From the NCBI GenBank assembly GCA_964394085.1, contig CAYMWF010000008.1:19185-83184 (forward strand): DNA of 64,000 nucleotides. The letters are read 5' to 3'. Position numbers and translations under genes: made by a program. Source of the DNA: CAYMWF01 sp964394085 [NCBI: uncultured Gemmatimonadota bacterium] (GTDB lineage Bacteria > GCA-2686955 > CAYMWF01). Within the stretch, counting starts at the first letter, position 1; every line of letters begins with the position of its first letter. This document shows positions 43,772 through 51,523 of the stretch, piece by piece. The notes beneath the pieces are model-generated. The model searched no databases. It was not told where the DNA came from and worked only from the letters and a program-made list of their open reading frames with translations.

Positions 43772-44548
43772 CTACCCTCCGTCAGATGACGTGGAATTGT
43801 CGAGCCACTGTCTCAGAAACTTGCCGTAGGCGGACCCGAGGATCATGGACACATCGTTATGCCCGGCGCCGGGAACCATGTAGAGCTCCTTCGGTTCAGG
43901 CGCCAGTTCGAACAGGCTTCGTCCTTCTTCCGGAGGGATGATCTCGTCTACCTCACCGTGTATGACGAGGAGCGGTGTCTTGACCGACTCTATACGAAGA
44001 TATGTCTCGTATCGCTCGGAGCGCAGAACCGACCCCGCCGGAACCATGGGGAGAAGCCGTTTCGCCACGTGGGGAACCGACCGGAATGTCGATTCGAGCA
44101 CCAGTCCCCGGACTTTTCGCCCGATAATCGTTTCAACCGCTACGGGACCGCCCAGCGATTTGCCGAAAACAACCACGGAGGCTTCGGGAATTCCGGCTTC
44201 GGTGACCAGCCAGTTCAGGCTCGAGCGTCCGGCGGCGTACAGGCTCTCCTCTCTTGGAGACCCCGAACTTTTGCCGTATCCCGGATAATCGATGAGCAGC
44301 ATGCCGCAGTCCATCGGAGCAAATTCATCCCGTATGAGCGCCCATTCGAAAACGGATTGAGCGTTCCCGTGGAAGAAGAGGATGGTTGGTCGTCCGGAAG
44401 GGGCCGGCCAGAACAGACCGTGAACAGTCTCCCCGTCCTCCGAATTGATCCATACTTCTTCCGCGCCCTCTATATATCCCGGAACCGGGGCGTCCCTGGG
44501 TATCCTCAACGGATGATAAAGAAACGAGCGAACGACACTTTCGAACAT
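43772..44548 (-). CDS. alpha/beta hydrolase (ABHD12/13-like)
   Basis: The 258-residue protein has a weakly hydrophobic N-terminus and an alpha/beta hydrolase core. TILFFHGNAQSVFEWALIRDE gives the oxyanion HGN, LLIDYPGYGKSSGSP follows, and VVVFGKSLGGPVAVE carries the nucleophile Ser in GKSLGG. The acid is likely in IHGEVDEIIP and the His in PGAGHNDVSMI. This pattern is that of the ABHD13/BEM46-like family. The substrate is unknown. GGAGG seven bases before the ATG at 44548 sets the start. It lies 108 bp downstream of the GH13 start on the same strand. Confidence 0.85.
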   Translation of the reverse strand: MFESVVRSFLYHPLRIPRDAPVPGYIEGAEEVWINSEDGETVHGLFWPAPSGRPTILFFHGNAQSVFEWALIRDEFAPMDCGMLLIDYPGYGKSSGSPREESLYAAGRSSLNWLVTEAGIPEASVVVFGKSLGGPVAVETIIGRKVRGLVLESTFRSVPHVAKRLLPMVPAGSVLRSERYETYLRIESVKTPLLVIHGEVDEIIPPEEGRSLFELAPEPKELYMVPGAGHNDVSMILGSAYGKFLRQWLDNSTSSDGG

Positions 44549-44846
44549 TCGATTTCCTCCAACTGGGATGCGGATCGAGGTTGGCTACCAGATTTTTCGA
44601 CCCGCATTCTTTGTTTTGCGGTCCGGCTGCGGTCTCGAAGGGTTCTTCCGCCTGATGCGCGATATCCGAAGGAACCGGTCATTTTGTCGAAATCAGAATC
44701 CGCAGCCGCTGAACTCTCCCGATTCTATATCAGAAAACCCGGCCGGTAAAGGCAACTCGTTTCTTCAGCTATTTGCGTTGCAGGGTTTTTCTGAGAAGGT
44801 CTACCGGGAGCCGCCTCTTTCCACTGCCCCCGTCACCGAGAAGTTG

Positions 44847-45170
44847 ATGAGGGAGCGTTTTTCTGCCAGGCGGACATATCGGAGTCATCCGGGGAGGGGT
44901 TCGGACAACAAGCATTTTAGGAACACGTGTTCCTTTCGAATCTTCTGAACCTGGTTGGACACGCCATTACGGAACCAGGGGCATGGAAGGGGCGACACTT
45001 CCCGAGAGGAGGATCAGAAGCGCTGATGTTTGAGCTGTTGGGGGGGGAGCTGCGAGCAGATGCGAGCGGCTCGTGATGGGATGAGCGAGTTTCAGCGCTT
45101 CCCGGAACGAGGGATTAGCAGAGCCGGATGACGCGGCGTGCTCCGCCGGGCGGGAAGACGTTCCCTACCG
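44847..45170 (-). repeat. inverted-repeat-bounded element, copy B (about 324 bp)
   Basis: This is the opposite-orientation copy of the element at 38257. The left end reads ATGAGGGAGCGTTTTTCTGCC and the right end is the reverse complement of GGTAGGGAACGTCTTCC. It shares the palindrome GGAACACGTGTTCC (44930-44943), GGGGCGACACTTCCCGAG, GAAGCGCTGATGTTTGAGC and GAGTTTCAGCGCTTCCCGG with copy A. The spacing differs slightly because the middle block is shorter. Confidence 0.85.
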
Positions 45171-45206
45171 CTTCACGATGCTTCCACATCTCCTTGAAAA
45201 TCAAAT
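45169..45206 (+). repeat. about 36-bp dispersed motif, copy at 45.17 kb
   Basis: The core is CACGATGCTTCCACATCTCC, directly abutting the right end of element copy B. It is the most diverged of the three copies. Confidence 0.65.
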
Positions 45207-45438
45207 CACTTCCAGGTATAGCAAACAGCTTGATCGCAGCCTCCAGGTTTACATAATATTTCTTCACATGAGGAAACGGACTGATTCTGAGAGACATAGA
45301 AGTTTTTACCGTTGTAGTTTGCGTGGAAGCCAATTCACTCCTGCTGGAAAGCGCCGATATACAGGGGGGTCAATATCCCTTCTCGAACAGATATCGCTGT
45401 CGCATGTTAACGCACTATGGTGGAAATCCGGGATAAAT

Positions 45439-45475
45439 CGATTTGCGATGCTTCTACATCTCCTTGCCATCAAAT
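45439..45475 (+). repeat. about 36-bp dispersed motif, copy at 45.44 kb
   Basis: The core ATTTGCGATGCTTCTACATC matches the minus strand at 17438-17472 almost exactly, and the neighbouring TAAATCG extends the match. Confidence 0.75.
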
Positions 45476-45765
45476 GGGTTTCCCGCATCGCAAATACTTC
45501 TTTCTCCCGCAGATTACCCTCTCGCTTCTTCCTTCTCGTCTTCAATCTTCGGGCCGTGGTTCTCTGCCCGGCATATTTGTTCGAAAAGTCTTACACAATT
45601 ACTCGAAACTGTCCTTTCCCGGTGTTATACTGAATGGTGAAACAGATGCGGAGAACCTGCGGATATTTCCACCGCTGTTGAAATACCGGATAACGGAACA
45701 GGCAGAAATGCCCGTTAATCCGGGGTTTCCGCTTTTGCCGCGATACAGAAACCGGAGGAGCCGGA

Positions 45766-46980
45766 ATGAATGATTCAACGGGAAGAAAGTTTCGGGGATT
45801 TACTCTTGGATACTGCAGGATCGTTGCGGGAATCGTTTTTTTCCTGCTTGCGGCCGGGGTTGCGGAAGCGGCTTCGGGCGGATCACCGCCCGCCCTTGAC
45901 GGATTCATCGAAAACCAGATGCAGAAAGCGCACGTGCCGGGACTCTCCGCCTGCGTAGTGGCGGGTGGAGAAACCGTCTGGGCCGGGGGATACGGCTGGG
46001 CCGATATCGAGAGAGAAATACCTGTAACCCCGGATATTATTTTCATGCTCGCTTCGATCTCCAAGACGGTCACCGGAACCGCGCTCATGAAAGTCCGGGA
46101 GAACCGCGCCTTCAATCTCGATGGAGATGTCAACGAGTTTCTGCCTTTTTCAGTAGAGAATCCGAACCACCCGGGAGACCCGGTCACGTTCAGGCAACTG
46201 CTCGCACACGGTTCGAGCATATGCGACAACTGGGATGTCCTGGAAAGATTCTACACGGATGGAGATTCACCGATCCCGCTGGGGTTCGCTCTCCGGCATT
46301 ACCTGGCCCCCGGCGGACTGGTGTACTATCCGGATAAAAACTATTACTCGTATGCTCCTGGCCGGAAATACAATTATTCCAACGTCGGGTTCGCTCTGAA
46401 CGGATATCTCGTCGAAACGATCACGGGCGTTCCATTCGACGAGTTCTGCAGCGAACAGCTTTTCGGCCCTCTCGACATGCATGAGACGAGCTGGTTCCTC
46501 CGCGACCTGGACGTCGACCGGATCGCCGTGCCCTACAATTACAATTACTGGACGCAGCGTTATGTTCCGCTGGACCATTACGGATACCCGGATTACCCGG
46601 ACGGCCAACTGAGAACAAGCGCGATACACCTCGCGAACTTCCTCTCGATGCATATAAATCTCGGAACGTTCGGTGAAGCGCGGATCCTCGAGGAAGACAC
46701 GGTCAGGGAGATGAGGACAATCCAGTATCCGCAACACGATTCCGGGTTCGGGCTCGCATTCTACTACTGGGAGCACGAGGGTGAAACCAGGCTGGGCCAC
46801 AACGGGGGGGACAGCGGAGCCTGCACCGAAATGTGGTACAGGCCGGACGACGGCGTGGGAGTCATCGTTCTGGCGAACGGAGGCGCTTACCTGCAGTGGG
46901 AGTACGCCGCCATCGTCGCCATCGTCAACAAACTCTTCGAAGCGGCGACGGATCTTGGATCCCGGGGAGCTCTCGAATAA
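45766..46980 (+). CDS. serine hydrolase, class C beta-lactamase family
   Basis: This 404-residue exported protein belongs to the beta-lactamase/penicillin-binding-protein-related (AmpC-like) family. The signal segment IVAGIVFFLLAAGVAEAAS lies at residues 19-37. The active-site motifs are S97-I-S-K100, the YSN of KYNYSNVGFALNGYL, and HNGG (LGHNGGDSGACTEMWY) in place of KTG. HNGG/HTG variants are more common in esterases and peptidases of this family than in true beta-lactamases, so antibiotic resistance should not be assumed. GGAGG seven bases before the ATG at 45766 supports the start. It is flanked upstream by the repeat region. Confidence 0.87.
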   Translation: MNDSTGRKFRGFTLGYCRIVAGIVFFLLAAGVAEAASGGSPPALDGFIENQMQKAHVPGLSACVVAGGETVWAGGYGWADIEREIPVTPDIIFMLASISKTVTGTALMKVRENRAFNLDGDVNEFLPFSVENPNHPGDPVTFRQLLAHGSSICDNWDVLERFYTDGDSPIPLGFALRHYLAPGGLVYYPDKNYYSYAPGRKYNYSNVGFALNGYLVETITGVPFDEFCSEQLFGPLDMHETSWFLRDLDVDRIAVPYNYNYWTQRYVPLDHYGYPDYPDGQLRTSAIHLANFLSMHINLGTFGEARILEEDTVREMRTIQYPQHDSGFGLAFYYWEHEGETRLGHNGGDSGACTEMWYRPDDGVGVIVLANGGAYLQWEYAAIVAIVNKLFEAATDLGSRGALE

Positions 46981-47050
46981 ATCTTCCTGAGGCGGCAGGC
47001 TGTTTCGGCGGGGATATATTTTTGGGTCTGAACGGGGAACTCAGGCTCCA

Positions 47051-48535
47051 TCAGTCATCGATATATCCGAGGCTTCTCAAGCGCTCTTCCACCTCGGGAT
47101 CCGGACCCTCCCCTTCGGGTTCGCCGACGCCGGCGGACGAAACGCGCCATCCCTCCAGCAGTTCGCTCAAGCTGTCTGCGATGGTTGTCGTCAGGGCATC
47201 TCCCGTCTCGAGGAGGTTCTTCAACTCGCCCGGATCTTCAACGAGGTTGTAAAGCTCTTCTGCTCCGGTGTAAGGGGTCCGGATATACTTCCAACGCCCC
47301 TGCAGCGCCATCTTCGACTTGTTTTCATTGAGGTCTCCGCACCCCGGCGTCTCCGCGGAATAGGGTTTGGTCGCTTCGGCGAAGACGATCCGCTCTTTCG
47401 CCTGTTCTCTGTTCAGCAGGGAGTAAAAACTTTCCCCGGAAAGCCCGGTCCGCCTTTCCATCCCCAGTATGTCCAGGACGGTGGGCAGAATATCGATGGT
47501 TCTCACGGTGTAAGGTATCGATATATTTTCCGGAATTTTGAACTTGTCCCTGAATTCCCCGCTCAGCACGAGGGGCACTTTGATCACGCTGTCGTAGAGG
47601 TGCTTTCCGTGATTGAAGATTTCCCCCCTGGGTTCGAGACTTTCGCCGTGATCCGCCACCACAATCACCAGTGATTTTTCTTCGAGCGACCTTTCCCTGA
47701 CGGCGTGGAAAAATTTCGATAACACCTGGTCGGTGTATGCCACCTCGGCGTCATACAGAGCGCGTATGTGATTCAGATCCGATTCGCCGGGAGTTTTTTC
47801 CTCGAGCCAGATCGAGATCAGGTCATCCATGCTGCCGGTAAATGTCCCCGAATAACCCGGATCGAAAAGTTCATCCAGGGGGGGCGGCGGATCGTACGGC
47901 GAGTGAGGGTCGAAAAGATGCAGCCAGAAAAAGAAAGGTTCCCGCGCCCCGTCCCGGTTCTCCAGCCAGTCGAGTGCCGAAGCGACCGTATCCGCTCCCC
48001 TTCTGTAATCCTGGGTGTTTTCATCCTCGACCTCGGTCCTGCAGGCGTCGTACCTGTCAAATCCCTGGAGGAGGCCGAACTCCGGGTCGAGAGCGTAACT
48101 CGATACGAATGCGATTGTGGTGTAGCCTTCCTCCCTGAGGATCTCGGACATGGTCAGAGCCGACGATGGAACGACGGAGCCGTTTCTCGAGACATTCAGG
48201 GATCTCGGATATCGACCTGTCAGAATTGCCGTATGAGAAGCGAGCGTCGTTGGAGAAACCGAATAGCAGCGCTCGAATACGGCGCCCGACGCGGCAAGGC
48301 TGTCGAGGGCGGGGGTTACTGCTTTTTCGTATCCGGCATAACCCAGCCTGTCCGAGCGCAGCGTGTCGATGGTTAAAAGAATTATATTCGGTCGATCGGA
48401 ACCCTCCCCGCCGCAGCCGGCAACCAGAATCGCAGCCGCCGCACAAAGAAGAAGAAGGGGGAGTATCAATCCGGAAAACCGTTCCCGGCGCCGGGGACGG
48501 TTCCGCCGCTTTGATTTCCGCTTCGAAAATTTCAA
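47051..48535 (-). CDS. sulfatase-fold lipoprotein
   Basis: This 494-residue protein has a very basic N-terminus and a lipoprotein signal ending LVAGC (Cys41). The alkaline-phosphatase superfamily core is clear: NIILLTIDTLRSDRLGYAGY, TPALDSLAASGAVFERCYS, VIVVADHGESLEPRGEIFNHGKHLYDSVIKVP and the C-terminal LQGRWKYIRTPYTGAEELYNLVEDP. The nucleophile site reads SPTTLASHTAILTG with Thr97 where formylglycine-type enzymes have Cys or Ser. It may be a phosphoryl hydrolase or transferase rather than a sulfatase. The start is a TTG at 48535 with GAGGT ten bases upstream, so it is moderately sure. It lies 121 bp after the subtilase gene, behind a terminator. Confidence 0.83.
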   Translation of the reverse strand: MKFSKRKSKRRNRPRRRERFSGLILPLLLLCAAAAILVAGCGGEGSDRPNIILLTIDTLRSDRLGYAGYEKAVTPALDSLAASGAVFERCYSVSPTTLASHTAILTGRYPRSLNVSRNGSVVPSSALTMSEILREEGYTTIAFVSSYALDPEFGLLQGFDRYDACRTEVEDENTQDYRRGADTVASALDWLENRDGAREPFFFWLHLFDPHSPYDPPPPLDELFDPGYSGTFTGSMDDLISIWLEEKTPGESDLNHIRALYDAEVAYTDQVLSKFFHAVRERSLEEKSLVIVVADHGESLEPRGEIFNHGKHLYDSVIKVPLVLSGEFRDKFKIPENISIPYTVRTIDILPTVLDILGMERRTGLSGESFYSLLNREQAKERIVFAEATKPYSAETPGCGDLNENKSKMALQGRWKYIRTPYTGAEELYNLVEDPGELKNLLETGDALTTTIADSLSELLEGWRVSSAGVGEPEGEGPDPEVEERLRSLGYIDD

Positions 48536-48626
48536 TTATCTGTTTACCTCGCGATTCGGGTCGGTTCATGCGGTCCAAACCACGCCTGAGCCCGCACCCG
48601 GGACTTTCCCCGTTCGATGCGCCGGT

Positions 48627-48654
48627 GAAAAAAATATCGAGGCCGGGGCCGGCC
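48627..48654 (-). terminator. Rho-independent terminator after the subtilase-like gene
   Basis: On the minus strand GGCCG-GCCC-CGGCC is followed by a T-run (the A-tract at 48628-48634 on the plus strand). It begins two bases after the subtilase stop codon. Confidence 0.7.
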
Positions 48655-48656
48655 GT

Positions 48657-50042
48657 CTAAGGGTTCTCGATAATGACGGCGGCCGACGCCACCGCGAAGG
48701 AAGCGAGAAAATAGTTCCACTCCGGCGGCTGCCCATGGATATTTTCCGCCCTCGCATTAATTCTATATTCACCCGGCGGCGCTTGAACCGGTATTTTCCA
48801 GTCGATTTTCGCTTCTATGGATCGCTCCGGCCGCAGGGACAGATCTCTCGGGCCGGTCATTGAACCTGGAACCTCGCCCCAGGGTGCCGTAATCTCCGCC
48901 CATCCCCTGAAATCGACGGTCTCGCCGCTGATATTCGTCACTGTCAGAACCGTGGAAACGGAATCTCCGGGAGCGGCCGCCAGGCAGCCGGGATCGAATC
49001 TCGCGGACAGGGGCGGTTCGTAGAACACGGAAGCGAAGCAATCGATCCTTCCCGCTCCGTAAACATTATCTTTTCCCGGGTCTCCCCTGTCGATGGAAGC
49101 CTGCTCGTATCTTCCACGGACATCCAGAGGGTCCAGGCCGGTGTGAGCCTGGAGAAGCAGGGCCGCCGCCCCCGCCATGTGGGCCGCCGCAAAGGCGGTT
49201 CCGCTGTACATTGCATACCCGCCGTTTTGATCCGTTGTGAGGATATTCACTCCCGGGGCCGAGATATCGGGTTTCAGGAGCCCCGGGGGGTGAGGATAAT
49301 CGGACCATTCAACGGGACCTCTCGCAGCGAAATACGCGATATTGTCATCGAAATCGGTGGCGGATGCCGTTATCGCGGCCGGGATGTTTCCCGGTGTTAC
49401 GATCGCATCGGGCGGCGGGAAGCTGCGGGAGCCCGCGGAATAGACGAGTGTCACACCCTGTCCGATGGCCCGGTCGGTCATCGCGCGCCAGGTTTCACTG
49501 TACGGGCTGAAAAGTATTCCAATCGTTGTTATGACGACCAGAGCGCCGTTATCAAGGGCATAATGGAACGCTTCGAAAATGTCGGGCTCGAAGGCCATGC
49601 CCTGGTGGAGAATCCTGCAGATCATCAGTGACGCCCCCGGCGCGGCTCCGGTGATTTCTCCGAGGTTTCCTCCCCCGCAGATTACCCCGGCGACGGCGGT
49701 TCCGTGCCCGATGTCATCCATCGGATCCCGGTCGCCGTCCGCAAAATCCCAACCAAGGGAATCGTCCACGTATCCGTTTTTGTCGTCGTCGATGCCGTTC
49801 CCCGGTATCTCTCCCGGATTGGTCCATATCCGCTCTTCGAGATCCGGATGAGCATAATCGACTCCCGAATCGAGGAGGGCGATAACGACTCCGTCGCCGG
49901 TTATCCCTTCCTCCCATAGTTCGGGGGCGCGTATCCGTTCGATGTTCCAGGTGGGATTCCCCGAAGCGGTCCCGAAAATCAACAGCAGCGAAAAAAGGCT
50001 GAGGCCGGTAAAGCGGAGCCGGACTGGTCCGTCGATGAGCAT
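48657..50042 (-). CDS. secreted subtilase-fold protein lacking the catalytic Ser (pseudo-peptidase)
   Basis: This 461-residue protein has a signal peptide (LRFTGLSLFSLLLIFGTASG) and a peptidase S8 domain. Asp58 (VIALLDSGVDYAHPDL) and His113 (DDIGHGTAVAGVI) of the triad are present. The Ser block reads YSGTAFAAAHMAG instead of SGTSMAxPHVAG: position 283 is Ala (codon 49194-49196). The oxyanion-hole Asn is also missing, since LVYSAGSRS has Ser205 where AAGN is usual. The C-terminal 110 residues form a beta-sandwich. Loss of both residues argues for a binding role rather than proteolysis. AGGAG nine bases before the ATG at 50042 sets the start. Confidence 0.85.
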   Translation of the reverse strand: MLIDGPVRLRFTGLSLFSLLLIFGTASGNPTWNIERIRAPELWEEGITGDGVVIALLDSGVDYAHPDLEERIWTNPGEIPGNGIDDDKNGYVDDSLGWDFADGDRDPMDDIGHGTAVAGVICGGGNLGEITGAAPGASLMICRILHQGMAFEPDIFEAFHYALDNGALVVITTIGILFSPYSETWRAMTDRAIGQGVTLVYSAGSRSFPPPDAIVTPGNIPAAITASATDFDDNIAYFAARGPVEWSDYPHPPGLLKPDISAPGVNILTTDQNGGYAMYSGTAFAAAHMAGAAALLLQAHTGLDPLDVRGRYEQASIDRGDPGKDNVYGAGRIDCFASVFYEPPLSARFDPGCLAAAPGDSVSTVLTVTNISGETVDFRGWAEITAPWGEVPGSMTGPRDLSLRPERSIEAKIDWKIPVQAPPGEYRINARAENIHGQPPEWNYFLASFAVASAAVIIENP

Positions 50043-50197
50043 GATTCCTGACTCCTGCCGCAACCGTTTTTCCGATCGAGATGATCCGGTTGCTGACAGT
50101 TTACGAATTTTTCCCCTTTTCGCTCCGGAACCCGGCGGCGGCGGAAGCGATATCCGTTCGAGCATCTGAAAGATTCTAATCGGGTTATACGAGCATA

Positions 50198-50917
50198 TCA
50201 ACGGTTGTTCGAAACGGCAGGATGTTTATTCAAAGCGCCGCCGACGGCTGAAAACACTCTCGGAGACAGCAGAAGGCTGATATGACCAAGGTTGTCGAAA
50301 ATGTGTCCATCGCCGAAAGGGCAGAGCGAAGACTCGGCGGGAAGGATTATCACATCGTCCCGTGCGCCGAAGGAGGTCACGGTCAACCCTTCAGGGGAAG
50401 GCAGACTGTTAAGATAACTGATGAAGACGCCGTCCGGTTTGAGCTGCCGGACGAGAGAAGTAGGAATGAATGCCGACGAATATGTGCCGCAATGGGGAGT
50501 TGCCAGGGTGATCAGGCGGTCGACGCGCCTCGCTCCGCCGAGTTGCTGCAGGTAAAAACGTGCTATCAACCCGCCCATGGAGTGAGCGATGATGTCGATC
50601 CTTCCGCCCTTGACGTTTTCATCGATTTCCCGTTTGAGTTTCAAGGCCAGGTTCTCGATGGAGCCGGTGCTGCGATAATTGAATGAATACTGACGCCTGG
50701 AGCCGTTGAACCGTAAATAGCTTTGCAGCGGATACAGGCTTGCCCGGTTGGCGGCCAGGCCGTGTATGAAGACCGCGGTCCGGAGATCGCGCCTGCGAAG
50801 AGGCCGGTGCCGTGATTCCAGGTATCCGAAAGGCAGGAGAGCGCCGTGAACCAGGTAGGAGAGACCTTCGCGGATCATGCTGTGCTGGATTTTTTTCGAA
50901 TCGAAGTCGTTGAGCAA
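50198..50917 (-). CDS. alpha/beta-fold lipase/esterase (EstA/LipA-like)
   Basis: The protein has about 239 residues and a hydrolase core: TAVFIHGLAANRASLYPLQS gives the oxyanion region, IDIIAHSMGGLIARFYLQQLG carries the GHSMG-type nucleophile (AHSMGG), and LATPHCGTYSSAF follows, typical of triacylglycerol lipase/PGAP1-like proteins. The catalytic His is probably in DGHIFDNLGHISLL. There is no clear signal peptide. The start is uncertain: the TTG at 50917 has GGGGAG seven bases upstream, while ATG codons at 50878 and 50956 lack good sites. It lies 155 bp upstream of the subtilase start. Confidence 0.78.
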   Translation of the reverse strand: MLNDFDSKKIQHSMIREGLSYLVHGALLPFGYLESRHRPLRRRDLRTAVFIHGLAANRASLYPLQSYLRFNGSRRQYSFNYRSTGSIENLALKLKREIDENVKGGRIDIIAHSMGGLIARFYLQQLGGARRVDRLITLATPHCGTYSSAFIPTSLVRQLKPDGVFISYLNSLPSPEGLTVTSFGARDDVIILPAESSLCPFGDGHIFDNLGHISLLLSPRVFSAVGGALNKHPAVSNNR

Positions 50918-51523
50918 TACAGATCTCCCCGGGACCGCCCCTGACGATCGGGGCATCTCTTTTCACGGAGAACAGCCGGCATGGATTAAGTGCTGGGCCT
51001 GCTGAACGACGAAAGCAGTACCATACGTTTCCATTGAAGGCAATCAAAACCGGGCCCGGAGCCTCGCCCTCCGGCGGCTCCCTCTCGGCAGCGTTCAGTA
51101 ACACGGACTGTTTTCGGTCAATGAAGCAGAATCCACCGGCTCAGCCGGTGGTATAGTTAAGCTATGCCTGGAAAAGAATCAGGTGTACGCCCCGGTTGGC
51201 TTCGAGATCCCGAATCACGGAGTCGATCTGCGCAGTTCTGTTTTTGCAGCGCAGCGCAGGAAGCATGTCCTGTCCTGCGGGGGATGCAGGCTTACTCGTG
51301 TAAAATTGTCAATCGGATTGACAATTTTACACGCTTTCCGGATGGACTCGAGCGAGAAGTCTGAACGGCCGGTGAGACATCCAGCTTATAGAGAAATACA
51401 TGATCGGCTACCTCCGGTAATGGAATAAGTGACAGGCTCCCTCCGGATTTAACTCTACCCGGCTTGGCCGGCGGTCGGTTGTTAAAGGTATTGAACGATG
51501 ATGGGCTGGCAAATGATGTCCGG
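50918..51523. other. intergenic region with the second palindromic repeat copy
   Basis: No gene is visible between two minus-strand genes. It holds the second 35-bp palindrome copy and a GC hairpin CCACCGGC-TCA-GCCGGTGG (51133-51151) without a T-tract. The promoter of the lipase gene should be here. Confidence 0.55.
51298..51332. repeat. 35-bp perfect palindrome, copy 2 of 2
   Basis: The arms GTGTAAAATTGTCAATC and its reverse complement are identical to those at 5837-5871; only the central base differs (G here, C there). Related flanks extend the match by several tens of bases on each side. Confidence 0.95.

Larger units (their letters stand above)
44549..45765. other. long noncoding region with repeat copy B and related motifs
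   Basis: No supported gene is present in about 1.2 kb. It holds the second inverted-repeat element (44847-45170) and two copies of a motif of about 36 bp (45169-45206 and 45439-45475). A minus-strand frame at 45115-45333 (72 codons) reads protein-like in part (LIFKEMWKHREAVGNVFPPG) but runs into the repeat end and has no ribosome binding site, so I treat it as a relic. Confidence 0.6.

Noticed and set aside
45115-45333. Small minus-strand frame with a protein-like stretch (LIFKEMWKHREAV)
   Set aside because: It ends inside the repeat element arm, has no ribosome binding site, and part of it recurs as a repeat with stop codons elsewhere. It is more likely a relic.
45766-46980. Antibiotic-resistance beta-lactamase
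   Set aside because: SxxK and YxN are present, but HNGG replaces KTG and the protein is closer to the broad serine hydrolase/esterase group; there is no evidence for beta-lactam hydrolysis.
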